64,000 nt of DNA from Spirosoma agri (GTDB taxonomy: Bacteria > Bacteroidota > Bacteroidia > Cytophagales > Spirosomataceae), in assembly GCF_010747415.1 (NCBI RefSeq), contig NZ_JAAGNZ010000002.1, positions 1,178,001-1,242,000 of the forward strand, written 5' to 3'. This document shows positions 54,687-62,385 of the stretch, piece by piece (within the stretch, counting starts at the first letter, position 1; the number at the start of each line of letters is the position of its first letter). The translations under genes and the position numbers were made by a program. The notes under the pieces were generated by a model. The model ran no database searches, was not told where the DNA came from, and was given only the letters and a program-made list of their open reading frames with translations.

Positions 54687-56821
54687 ATGAGAATACTTTA
54701 CCGTGTTTTTTTAATCATTCTTACAACCGGCTGTTTAACTGATCGAACTGCCCTAGCCCAGTGGTCAAGCGCTACTCTCTCGCAGGCTAGGGCAAATATA
54801 GCGATCACTAACGTGGGTACTAAAGCATTTTTTGCCGGAGGGTATCTCCTCACTACCTATACATCGTCTGACCAAGTGGACATCTACGACGATTCAACAG
54901 GTCAATGGACGACCCTAAGCTCTCACAACCACGATTCCGTTTGTCAGTTGCCAGCCTGGGCAAGAAAGCCTTTTTTGCCGGAGGAGTAGCTTTGGGCAAT
55001 ATAACTGACCGGGTGGACATCTACGATGATTCTACGCGTTAATGGACGACCGCACAGCTCTCACGGCCCCGTTGGAGTATAACTGCCGCTGGTACGCGTG
55101 GGAAAATACTTTTTGCGGGTGGAGTGATCGAACAGTTTGCTGAGTCGAATGTCGTGGATATATACGATGTAGCAACCAACCAATGGTCAGTAACGCAGCT
55201 TCCTCGACTCAGTGGCCGAGATCTGGGAGTGACGAGTTTAGGCGATAAAATAATATTTGCTAATGGTGGCCTACTGGACATCTATGATGTTACTAGTGGC
55301 CTGTGGACAACCCAAAGTTATTCGACCTCAAGAGTAAGCGTTGCCCTTGTCACCATTGGTCAGTCGGCCTTAATTGCTGGTGGGCTGATCGGCAATGACG
55401 CTTCCAACCTTGTAGAGATATATAATACAGCCACCAATCAGTGGTCGTTAGCGCATCTCAGTCAGCCCAGATACCTTATGACCGCTACTACTGTGGGACA
55501 GATGACGTTATTTGCCGGAGGACTCACGAAAGAAGGGTCTAATGAAGTACTAAGTTCCACAGTCGATATCTACAATCAAGATACCAATCAATGGTTAACC
55601 TCGCGACTTCCTCAGGTTGATGGTGCCTTTCAGGATCTTCGCGCACCTATATCCGCTGTTCGTACAGGGAAAAAGGTGTTATTTGCCGGCGATGGCTCAA
55701 ACCATGTAGACATCTATAACACTGAGTTTATAAATACTCCACCGACTACTACGGGTATTCATAATCAAACAGTTCTGATCGGTCAATCGATCAACATTGA
55801 CTTAGCATCTGCTTTTAGTGATGCTCAGACGCCTAGTAGTTTAAGTCTTTCGACCAGTGGCTTACCGTTGGGCTTAGGTCTAATTAATACAACCATTACT
55901 GGCGTACCAGCCACAACGGGAACAACTTCGATAACTGTTACAGCTGCTGATCCAGGTGGTCTGTCGGTAAACACGTCGTTCAGTTTGACGGTACAAGCCT
56001 CCGGGCAAAATACATCGCTTAGTCTGCTAGTCCCCACTTACGATTGCCAAACCGGTGCGTTTAGGTTCAACACGATAGGGGGCGATGGCTCACCCATCGA
56101 GTACTACGCCGTACCGGGCATCACCGGCTGGACAACCAACCCCAACCAGTTCGTTGATGCCGAGACCCGGACAGCCGCCGATGCCCAACCCATTACGCTA
56201 AAAGCCCGTCAAAATGGCCAGGAAGTCATGCTGGTGCGGGACATTCGCGCCGTATGCCCCGTCAGTTCAGCTCCGTTTGCCATCACGGGCGTTAACACGA
56301 TGAGTTGCCAAGCCATCACGGCCACCGAACGGCGACTGACATTTACGCCACAGTACCGGGGGTTAACGAGCGAGCCATTCAGCTTTTCGGTAGTCAATGA
56401 GATGTTGCCTACGAGTGCCGCCGGTCCCTATAACCTCCGCCTTTATACGGACAATCCAATAATCACCCTAAAGGCTCAGCAAGGCAATTTAGTGGCTAGC
56501 TACAGCTATAACTGGTTAGCCGTTTGCTCTAGCCCAGCCCGGTCGGGTTCTGGAGAGGTGACTACCGGACTAGCCATCAAGGTGCTGGGTAACCCTGTGA
56601 CAGGTCAAACCGCCGAGGTTGAGATCAGTGGCGTAACGGATCAATCGGTACAGATTAACCTAGCCGATATGCAGGGCAAGTCAGTACACACCCAGCGGAT
56701 CGAGCAAGCGGGTGCCGTCGAGCGAGTGAGCTTATCGCTGGGAGCCAGCAATGGGGTTTTACTTTTACAGGTGAGTACGCCTACCCAGTGTCAGCAGGTG
56801 AAACTGCTGCGAACGAATTAG
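54687..56821 (+). pseudogene. Kelch-like secreted protein broken by a frameshift and a stop
   Basis: The first 70 or so codons give a signal peptide (MRILYRVFLIILTTGCLTDR) and a kelch-type blade (GTKAFFAGG...VDIYDDSTGQWTT). A one-base loss at about 54911-54920 then shifts the frame; restored, it reads LSVASLGKKAFFAGGVALGN. A TAA at 55040-55042 replaces the expected Gln before WTTAQLSRPR. After that the frame is open to 56821. It has further blades, one cadherin-like Ig domain (SGLPLGLGLINTTITGVPAT), a NTMSCQAITATERRLTF...YSYNWLAVC module and a C-terminal sorting-type domain shared with the protein at 23946. A GTG at 55124 could start a signal-less fragment. Confidence 0.8.
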
Positions 56822-56913
56822 CGCGATGGCCCTACGAGCGCTTGGACTTAATGGTCTGAGCGGTTGTAGGGGCTATCGTCTTGTCAAATCAAGTTGGATT
56901 AGTTTTTTGATAG

Positions 56914-56945
56914 AAAGCCGTGTTCATGTTGGATACGGCTTTTTT
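56914..56945 (+). terminator. Terminator after the kelch-like pseudogene
   Basis: AAAGCCGT (56914-56921) pairs with ACGGCTTT (56935-56942) around 13 nt, followed by T residues. Confidence 0.75.
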
Positions 56946-56970
56946 GTATTCGTACACGCTATCGCTAAGC

Positions 56971-57213
56971 AAAAACACGGGTTCATTCTTTGCTTTTGGC
57001 TATAGCTATCAGAAAGTGGGCGTAATGCTGACCAGTCTAGTACCCGCCGGTTACCGGCAGAAAGGCATCTTCGTGAATGGTCCTAGCGAGAAACTAATCA
57101 AACTAGCTGGCGTGGTAGATAAGATCAACCATTGGCACGGGCAGGATAAATTGCGACTGGCTTCGCCGATGTATAGTCCTGATTGGCTAAATGCAGCAAA
57201 CGTATTTATCTAG
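56971..57213 (+). pseudogene. UmuC-like Y-family polymerase, C-terminal fragment
   Basis: The frame ending at 57213 contains GYSYQKVGVMLTSLVPAGYR, KLIKLAGVVDKINHWHGQDK and LRLASPMYSPDWLNA. This is the pattern of the C-terminal end of UmuC (YKKAGV...LVP..., then VDxINxxxGxxxLRxAS). The polymerase domains are missing upstream, where only the terminator at 56914 and unrelated sequence lie. It is therefore a relic. The fragment is in frame throughout. Confidence 0.6.
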
Positions 57214-57396
57214 CAGGTATACAACCCAATGGGCGGATATACTGGAGGTTAATTAGGAATAAAACCCCTTTTTATAGGCTATACGGAGAGGAATAAGTTA
57301 GCTAATTACTTAACCGGTTAGCGGGATCTACAGGGATAAGTCGGATCTTCTTTTCGAGTAAAAGGCTACAGTCAACCTCCGGATTAACATATAATT

Positions 57397-57517
57397 AGTG
57401 GCTGTTGCAAAAGTCTGGACCGGATTCAATACATACGAACTGTAAACCCATTTCGACCCAATGAATGATTGTTCAATGAGCTAGCCCGGAGTAGTATCTG
57501 CTTTTGCAACAGCCACT
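57397..57517. mobile_element. 121-bp MITE-like element with 17-bp terminal inverted repeats
   Basis: AGTGGCTGTTGCAAAAG (57397-57413) and its perfect inverse (57501-57517) enclose 87 bp without coding capacity. GGCTGTTGCAAAA-type ends occur on IS5-related insertion sequences, so this may be a deletion derivative. No target duplication is evident. Confidence 0.6.
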
Positions 57518-57540
57518 GCTTTTATCTTAACCGAGTTAGG

Positions 57541-58902
57541 TTAGGGTTCAGGTACATACCAGAACGGAATCGTTATCAATTCGTCATCTTCTTTTTCTCG
57601 GGGATCTTGCAGTGCCACCCGCAGCCGGTTGCGACCTAGTTTGAGATTGCCTGGCACCAACACGGTTTGCCAACCCCGTTGCTCCTGAATCCCGGTTTGG
57701 GTGAACAGCAGGTCAGGGTGGGTACAGACCGAATCGTTTACGGTGATGCGGATCAGCCGGTTAATCTGCTGGCTGCTCCAGATAGCATACTGCTGCCGAC
57801 GTGCTTGCCGCGACAGCGTATCGCTCCAGGCTGGTTCGGGCGCAACCTGCTTGAGCAGCATGTCGAGCGCTTTGGGATAGGCAATGAATAAGCGCAGGTA
57901 GGGTTCCCGAATCACGTCTGACTGGATAGAAGCCCCGCTGATGAAGGCACCCTCGGGGCGCTGGTTGTCATAGGCCGTAGGTTCGACGTAGAGACTATCG
58001 ACCCGGGCTGAGTAAATATGCCGGCTGTTGAGAAGCGATGTCCGCCCGTTGGTGCGCGAGATATCGTTGGCGTATTCGAAAAAAAATACCGCAAAAAACA
58101 CTAAGATAAAAAGGGCTGCCGTTTGTAATAACTTGCCGGGCCGGATATTGCTGTAAAACGTGTTGGTAACATAAGAGGTATGTTTGTACATGCCCAGCAT
58201 CACCAGTTGCCCTACCTTCGTAAATCGGTAGTTGAGTTGCATACCCCTGGGGGTTGCTTTTACCTTCTTCTGATTTAGCCAGAAAATGGCTACGTAGAAT
58301 ACGGCCACCAGCACGCCCAGCGCAATTTTGACTCCAAACCAGACGTTGGCGGATACGTTGGGTTGAACCACTAAATAGATCAGTAACCCCAGCATGTAGA
58401 GTATGGCAACTACGATCAGCAGGAACACGAACTGAAAAGCGAGAGCAAACACGATGTTGCACCGTTTGTCGAGCCAGAGAATATAGCGATCCAGTGGGCC
58501 AAGCTCGTTGGCCAGGCGTTGCTGGGCATAAGGTGTAGAGAAGGGAATACGGTCGTAGTGGATTCCCGACGGAAAAACGGCCAGGAGCCCGACCAGACCC
58601 ACCCAAAAAGCCCGCATCACAAAATTGGCCAGAAAAGCCGCAAACAAGACGTGACAAGTGGCCCGCATCAGGCTGTAGGCCAGCGAGGGTAACATGGCCG
58701 CTACGCCCTCGGTGTGGGTCATGTAATTATAGCGGAGGTAGCTAAAGGCCGACTCCAGCAGATCGGGCAATTGCAGAATGGCAAACATGGCGACCCCGGA
58801 GATGGCTAATTCGAGGTTCCAGCTCTGGGTGGTTAATTCCCGAAGTTTGTCTTTCTCGTCAGGTGTCAGTTGGGAAGCGGGCGGTGGGTTGTTATCAGAC
58901 AT
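57541..58902 (-). CDS. Membrane protein of unknown function
   Basis: I do not recognise this 453-residue protein. It has a soluble start (MSDNNPPPASQLTPDEKDKL). At least five hydrophobic segments follow, for example LAFQFVFLLIVVAILYMLGL and LLQTAALFILVFFAVFFFEY. The C-terminal half of about 160 residues (SLYVEPTAYDNQRPEGAFIS to the end) is probably periplasmic. Composition is like the core genes and the frame is intact. It has no close neighbour on its strand. Confidence 0.7.
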   Translation of the reverse strand: MSDNNPPPASQLTPDEKDKLRELTTQSWNLELAISGVAMFAILQLPDLLESAFSYLRYNYMTHTEGVAAMLPSLAYSLMRATCHVLFAAFLANFVMRAFWVGLVGLLAVFPSGIHYDRIPFSTPYAQQRLANELGPLDRYILWLDKRCNIVFALAFQFVFLLIVVAILYMLGLLIYLVVQPNVSANVWFGVKIALGVLVAVFYVAIFWLNQKKVKATPRGMQLNYRFTKVGQLVMLGMYKHTSYVTNTFYSNIRPGKLLQTAALFILVFFAVFFFEYANDISRTNGRTSLLNSRHIYSARVDSLYVEPTAYDNQRPEGAFISGASIQSDVIREPYLRLFIAYPKALDMLLKQVAPEPAWSDTLSRQARRQQYAIWSSQQINRLIRITVNDSVCTHPDLLFTQTGIQEQRGWQTVLVPGNLKLGRNRLRVALQDPREKEDDELITIPFWYVPEP

Positions 58903-59086
58903 GAATGATTGTGTATGCTACTGGTTATACTCTAAGTTGCCTAATCAGTGATAAGTCAACCTAGCCCAGTAAATATACTACTCCAAATGACACTGTGACG
59001 CTTCTGAACCGTGCAAACGGTTCAACTATGGTAGCACATAAAGCTGCAACTAAAGAGAGAAAACTTGCTCACTAAACCACTACAAC

Positions 59087-59292
59087 TCATTTAATGAGCC
59101 GTATCACCTGGGTAGCCTGGAACTCACAACCCATTGCCGTACGAAACTCCGCCCGGTTCAACTCGTCCGCAATCTGGTTGTGATTTTACCACTCTTGTGT
59201 ATCATGGTGACCATTGATGAGGTCCGGCGGTTGTTCTTGCCTGACTCTACTTCGGCGTATTCAGCTATGATAACCCCTTCACGTAGGTTTCT
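59087..59292 (-). pseudogene. Serine recombinase (resolvase-type) relic
   Basis: Reading minus from 59292, RNLREGVIIAEYAEVESGKN matches the end of the catalytic domain start of large serine recombinases (xIAExxEVESGKxxxRP). In another frame NHNQIADELNRAEFRTAMG and EFQATQVIRLIK, ending TGA at 59087, matches the C-terminal helix-turn-helix part. The two pieces are joined by a deletion plus a frameshift. The remaining gene is lost. Confidence 0.55.
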
Positions 59293-59297
59293 AAAAT

Positions 59298-59621
59298 CTA
59301 TTTGCCTTGCGTAAATTGTTGCTGAACAGTTTTAGCAAATAAGGTCATATCAGACTTTCGGTATTGACTCAATGCACGAGCGCCTGATGGCGGAATAAAC
59401 TCTCGATTTACCCGCTGGCAAGTGGCCCACAAGTCGGGATTTAATTTAATCTTGTAGGAACGGATGGGGGTATCTGCACCAAACCACAGACAACTGATAT
59501 TCTTGACGGTTGCTTTCATTACGTATTCTATGGTTACAATCCTGGTATTGGATAACTTCCAATTCCAATGTATATAGGTCCATTTACCGCCATATGTTTT
59601 GAAAATGACTGAATGGTACAT
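59298..59621 (-). CDS. Hypothetical small protein, doubtful
   Basis: A frame of 107 codons, or 73 from the Met beginning MKATVKNISCLWFGADTPIR. It contains IPPSGARALSQYRKSDMTLF and no motif I recognise. It abuts the recombinase relic and may itself be a remnant of a mobile element. It could be expressed, but neither promoter nor terminator is clear. Confidence 0.3.
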   Translation of the reverse strand: MYHSVIFKTYGGKWTYIHWNWKLSNTRIVTIEYVMKATVKNISCLWFGADTPIRSYKIKLNPDLWATCQRVNREFIPPSGARALSQYRKSDMTLFAKTVQQQFTQGK

Positions 59622-59855
59622 AAATGCCGCTTAGTCAATGAATTAAACGCTGATTCATGGGATGTTTTGGTTAACAGGGAACGTGTGAAATAGATCCTAC
59701 TTGTGAAATACTAGTGCCCTGAGCCCATTTGGTGAGCCAGTTTTGACTGGAAGTTAAGCTACCAGTGAGGTCCCCCCAATTATCGGACCGCTCAAGGATT
59801 GAGGATCGGACGTTCATTTGTTCTTTTTTCACTGCTCTTTCCGACCTCATTTGGC

Positions 59856-59871
59856 ACCGTCCGCGGCTGCG
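59856..59871 (-). repeat. 16-bp tailed hairpin insertion in orfB (fourth)
   Basis: Minus-strand reading CGCA-GCCG-CGGA-CGGT, with one G-T pair in the stem. It is in the opposite orientation to most others. Exact placement is uncertain by one base (59855-59870 also works). Confidence 0.8.
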
Positions 59872-59966
59872 GTCAGCCCACCAAGTGAACTGTGAGGTCG
59901 AAATGAATTGTATTCTTCTCGCCAGCACTCAATCTTTTCCCTAGCATCTTCCAAAGACAAGAACCA

Positions 59967-59982
59967 CCGGGCCGCCGGAGCG
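59967..59982 (-). repeat. 16-bp tailed hairpin insertion in orfB (third)
   Basis: Minus-strand reading CGCT-CCGG-CGGC-CCGG, perfect stem, opposite orientation. Removing it joins the codons for AH and WF. Confidence 0.85.
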
Positions 59983-60025
59983 GTGTGCATTCAGACATTC
60001 ATCTCTGAAACTGCCATTGAATGAC

Positions 60026-60041
60026 CGCACTGGCGGCCCAG
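60026..60041 (+). repeat. 16-bp tailed hairpin insertion in orfB (second)
   Basis: CGCA-CTGG-CGGC-CCAG, perfect stem. It splits the codon of the catalytic Glu in NPFIESF. Confidence 0.85.
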
Positions 60042-60336
60042 TCGATAAATGGGTTATCGGTGGGTTTGCCCGGCCGTGAAAAGTCCAGTGTTACCCGGTT
60101 GTCATACGCCCATAGATCTAATGTTTTCGAGATAAACTCGCTGCCATTATCTACTTGAATGCGCGCTGGTACCGATAAATTTACTATTTTTAATTGATTC
60201 ATCACGGCTACTACGTCTTCTCCTTTCAACGACTGACCGACGTGAATAGCCACGCATTGGCGGCTATAATTATCCACTATAGTTAAGGCTCGGATTTTCC
60301 GCCCATCGAAGAGCTGATCCGCTACGAAGTCCATGC

Positions 60337-60352
60337 CGCTACGGCGGACCGC
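60337..60352 (+). repeat. 16-bp tailed hairpin insertion in orfB (first)
   Basis: CGCT-ACGG-CGGA-CCGC, one mismatch at the base of the stem. It lies just before the first catalytic Asp region (CWS/MDF). Confidence 0.82.
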
Positions 60353-60851
60353 TCCAGCATTGATCAATACTAGAGAGTTCAGGTCGGTCTAATCGGTGAG
60401 CCGCTGATCGCTTGCGTCGAGGCCGTTTACTACGCAGATTAAGCCCCTCCAGACGATACAAACGGTGTATTCGCTTGTGATTGTCTCGCCAGCCCTCCCG
60501 CCTAAGCAGGGTGAAAATACGCTGACATCCGTACCGGACTCGGGTTTCGGCAATCTCTCGAATCCGCCTTCTGATCGCTGAATCATCTCGTGATTTTGCT
60601 TTATAAAACCAAGTCGACCGTCTTAACAAGATAACCTCACAGGCTCGTCGATTGGAGATTCGGTAGTCGTTCATCAAGCTTTGGGCCAGCCCTCTACGCT
60701 GAGCTGGCCTTAGAGCTTTTTTTTGATTACTTCCTGAAGCATCTGTTTATCTAAACTCAAATCCGCGACTAGCTGCTTTAATTGCTGGTTCTCTTCTTCA
60801 AGTTGGCGAAGCCGTCGAAGCTCAGGAACACCCAAACCACCATACTTCTTA

Positions 60852-60867
60852 CGCTCCGGCGCCCCGG
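60852..60867 (+). repeat. 16-bp tailed hairpin insertion in orfA (second)
   Basis: CGCT-CCGG-CGCC-CCGG, perfect stem, after the codons for YNW. The other IS3 copy has a two-base variant at the same position (50399). Confidence 0.87.
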
Positions 60868-60962
60868 TTCCAATTGTAGAACGTGGCCTCACTGATACCC
60901 ATCTTGCGACACACCTCAGCAACAACGGTTCCAGTGTCAGCCTGGCGAAGAGCAAAAACGAT

Positions 60963-60978
60963 GGCTCGGGCCACCCCG
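60963..60978 (+). repeat. 16-bp tailed hairpin insertion in orfA (first)
   Basis: GGCT-CGGG-CCAC-CCCG, perfect stem, between the Gln of TEVQ and IVFAL. The same 16 bases occur at 50123, and a two-base variant is at the homologous position of the other IS3 copy (50510). Confidence 0.87.
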
Positions 60979-61212
60979 TTGTACTTCGGTGAATTTGGTC
61001 TTTTTCATAAGCGATTATTTGATTGTTTAAGGTATCAAAAATCACCCGAACTCTCTACTTTAGATCGGTCCAGTTTAATGGGAAGAGGTCAGTTACGTCA
61101 AACACCTGAAGGAACCTACGCGGTGTGAATGATAGCCTGACAAGTATAGGCTCTATCAGAATACCTTTCGTAACTAGAGCGGCAAAGTGTCTGATTTAAC
61201 CCAACGAAAACT

Positions 61213-62340
61213 ATGTTGACCTTTTATACCCTGTTACGATGGGCAGGGCTAGTATTATTGGCCCTATCAGCATTTTCATGTTTGGATCATCAGCTACCGC
61301 CTGACGAAGCTGATACCGCTGAAACAGTGTACGTAGGCAGTGGGGACGGAAAACTTTACGCAATCAATGCCGTAACAGCAGCTACGAACTGGACTCTGCT
61401 AACGGGGGGGGCTGTCTCCTCCAGCCCTACGGTCGTTGACAAGGTTGTTTTTGTCGGCAGTAGTGATAAAAATCTGTACGCCGTTAATGCACAGACCGGC
61501 GCAAAAAAATGGTCATTTCAAACGGGCGGTCCCGTTTTTTCCAGTCCAACTGTGGTCAATGGAACCGTGTACGTAGGCAGTGAGGATAATAACGTTTACG
61601 CGATCGACGCCCTGTCTGGCCTGAAAAAATGGAGTTTTGCGACGGCCAATATCGTTCAGTCAAGCCCTACCGTAGTCAACGGGATCGTCTACGTGGGAAG
61701 TAATGACGGCAGGATGTATGCTCTCAATGCGACAACCGGCATCAAAGTATGGGAGTTGAATAGGGGGCTCATCATTGCCTCGAGTCCTGCGGTGGCTAAT
61801 GGGCTCGTTTATGTTACCGATGTTGGGGGCAGTCTGCTAGCCGTTGACGCGGCAACGGGGTTGTTGAAATGGGCAACCCCACGGGATGCCGTTATCGGCG
61901 CAACCGGGCGACTCTTTTTCTCATCAAGTCCCACGGTGGTTGGTGATAATGTATACTTTAGCAGTGGCGGGGGCAGTTTAAACGCAGTCAACGCCATAAC
62001 CGGCACGTCGATATGGAATTTTCGACTGAGCTATGGAGCGGCTGTCAGCCCTGCCGTCAGTGAGGGGAAAGTGTATATTCATAATTATGATTTGTACGCT
62101 GTGGATGCTACCACAGGCGTTAGGGTATGGTCCGTAGACGGTTCCTTACGATTTGGAGGGCAGGGGCCGGTTGTCGTCAATGATATTGTGTACGTGGGAG
62201 GAAGCCAGCTACACGCCCTGAACGCAACGACTGGGGCCAAACTATGGGATGCGGCTACCGGCTCTATTTCAGGGTCGGCCTGCGTTGTTACCCGAAAAGG
62301 AGCTGTTTACCACCCTAGCATTAGCGGAGATCAGCAATAG
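61213..62340 (+). CDS. PQQ-binding-like beta-propeller lipoprotein
   Basis: The 375-residue protein starts MLTFYTLLRWAGLVLLALSA with a lipobox ending in Cys (SAFSC), so it is probably anchored in the outer or inner membrane. The rest is seven to eight repeats of about 38 residues of the form SSPTVVNGTVYVGSEDNNVY, AIDALSGLKKWSF, the tryptophan-docking propeller blade of PQQ/BamB-like proteins. No quinoprotein active-site residues are evident, so a binding or scaffold role is likelier than catalysis. Confidence 0.85.
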   Translation: MLTFYTLLRWAGLVLLALSAFSCLDHQLPPDEADTAETVYVGSGDGKLYAINAVTAATNWTLLTGGAVSSSPTVVDKVVFVGSSDKNLYAVNAQTGAKKWSFQTGGPVFSSPTVVNGTVYVGSEDNNVYAIDALSGLKKWSFATANIVQSSPTVVNGIVYVGSNDGRMYALNATTGIKVWELNRGLIIASSPAVANGLVYVTDVGGSLLAVDAATGLLKWATPRDAVIGATGRLFFSSSPTVVGDNVYFSSGGGSLNAVNAITGTSIWNFRLSYGAAVSPAVSEGKVYIHNYDLYAVDATTGVRVWSVDGSLRFGGQGPVVVNDIVYVGGSQLHALNATTGAKLWDAATGSISGSACVVTRKGAVYHPSISGDQQ

Positions 62341-62385
62341 ACTAGCGTGTTGTGCCTAAGTAGGTACTTCATAGAGCCTTCCTTT

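Larger units (their letters stand above)
59792..60677 (-). pseudogene. IS3 orfB (DDE transposase) interrupted by four 16-bp insertions
   Basis: The reading starts MNDYRISNRRACEVILLRRS and ends NERPILNP. Insertions at 60337-60352, 60026-60041, 59967-59982 and 59856-59871 each shift the frame. Without them the chain is continuous, with catalytic Asp in SMDFVADQLFDG, Asp in IQVDNGSEF and Glu in NPFIESFNGSFRDEC, then [13 protein letters not shown]. No other stop or frameshift is present. This suggests either very recent insertion or that the blocks are tolerated. Confidence 0.88.
60710..61008 (-). pseudogene. IS3 orfA interrupted by two 16-bp insertions
   Basis: From the ATG at 61008 the reading is MKKTKFTEVQ. 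After removing the block at 60963-60978 it continues IVFALRQADTGTVVAEVCRK, and after the block at 60852-60867 it continues NKKYGGLGVPELRRLRQLEE to the TAA at 60710. This is a complete helix-turn-helix and leucine-zipper OrfA. AAAAAAAAG at its end allows the usual -1 shift into orfB. Confidence 0.88.
59766..61091 (-). mobile_element. IS3-family element carrying six 16-bp insertions
   Basis: The ends are TGACCTCTTCCCATTAAAC (from 61091, minus) and TGAGGTCCCCCCAATTATC (from 59766, plus), imperfect inverted repeats that converge on GGACCG. Length is 1326 bp, or 1230 bp after removing six 16-bp blocks, a normal IS3 size. With those blocks removed both reading frames are open and complete, including the A8G slippery run at the end of orfA. 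No target duplication was found at the ends. Confidence 0.88.

Noticed and set aside
59766-61091. Target-site duplication of the IS3 copy
   Set aside because: The 3-4 bases on either side (CAG and GTT) do not match, so no duplication can be claimed. Older rearrangement may have removed it.
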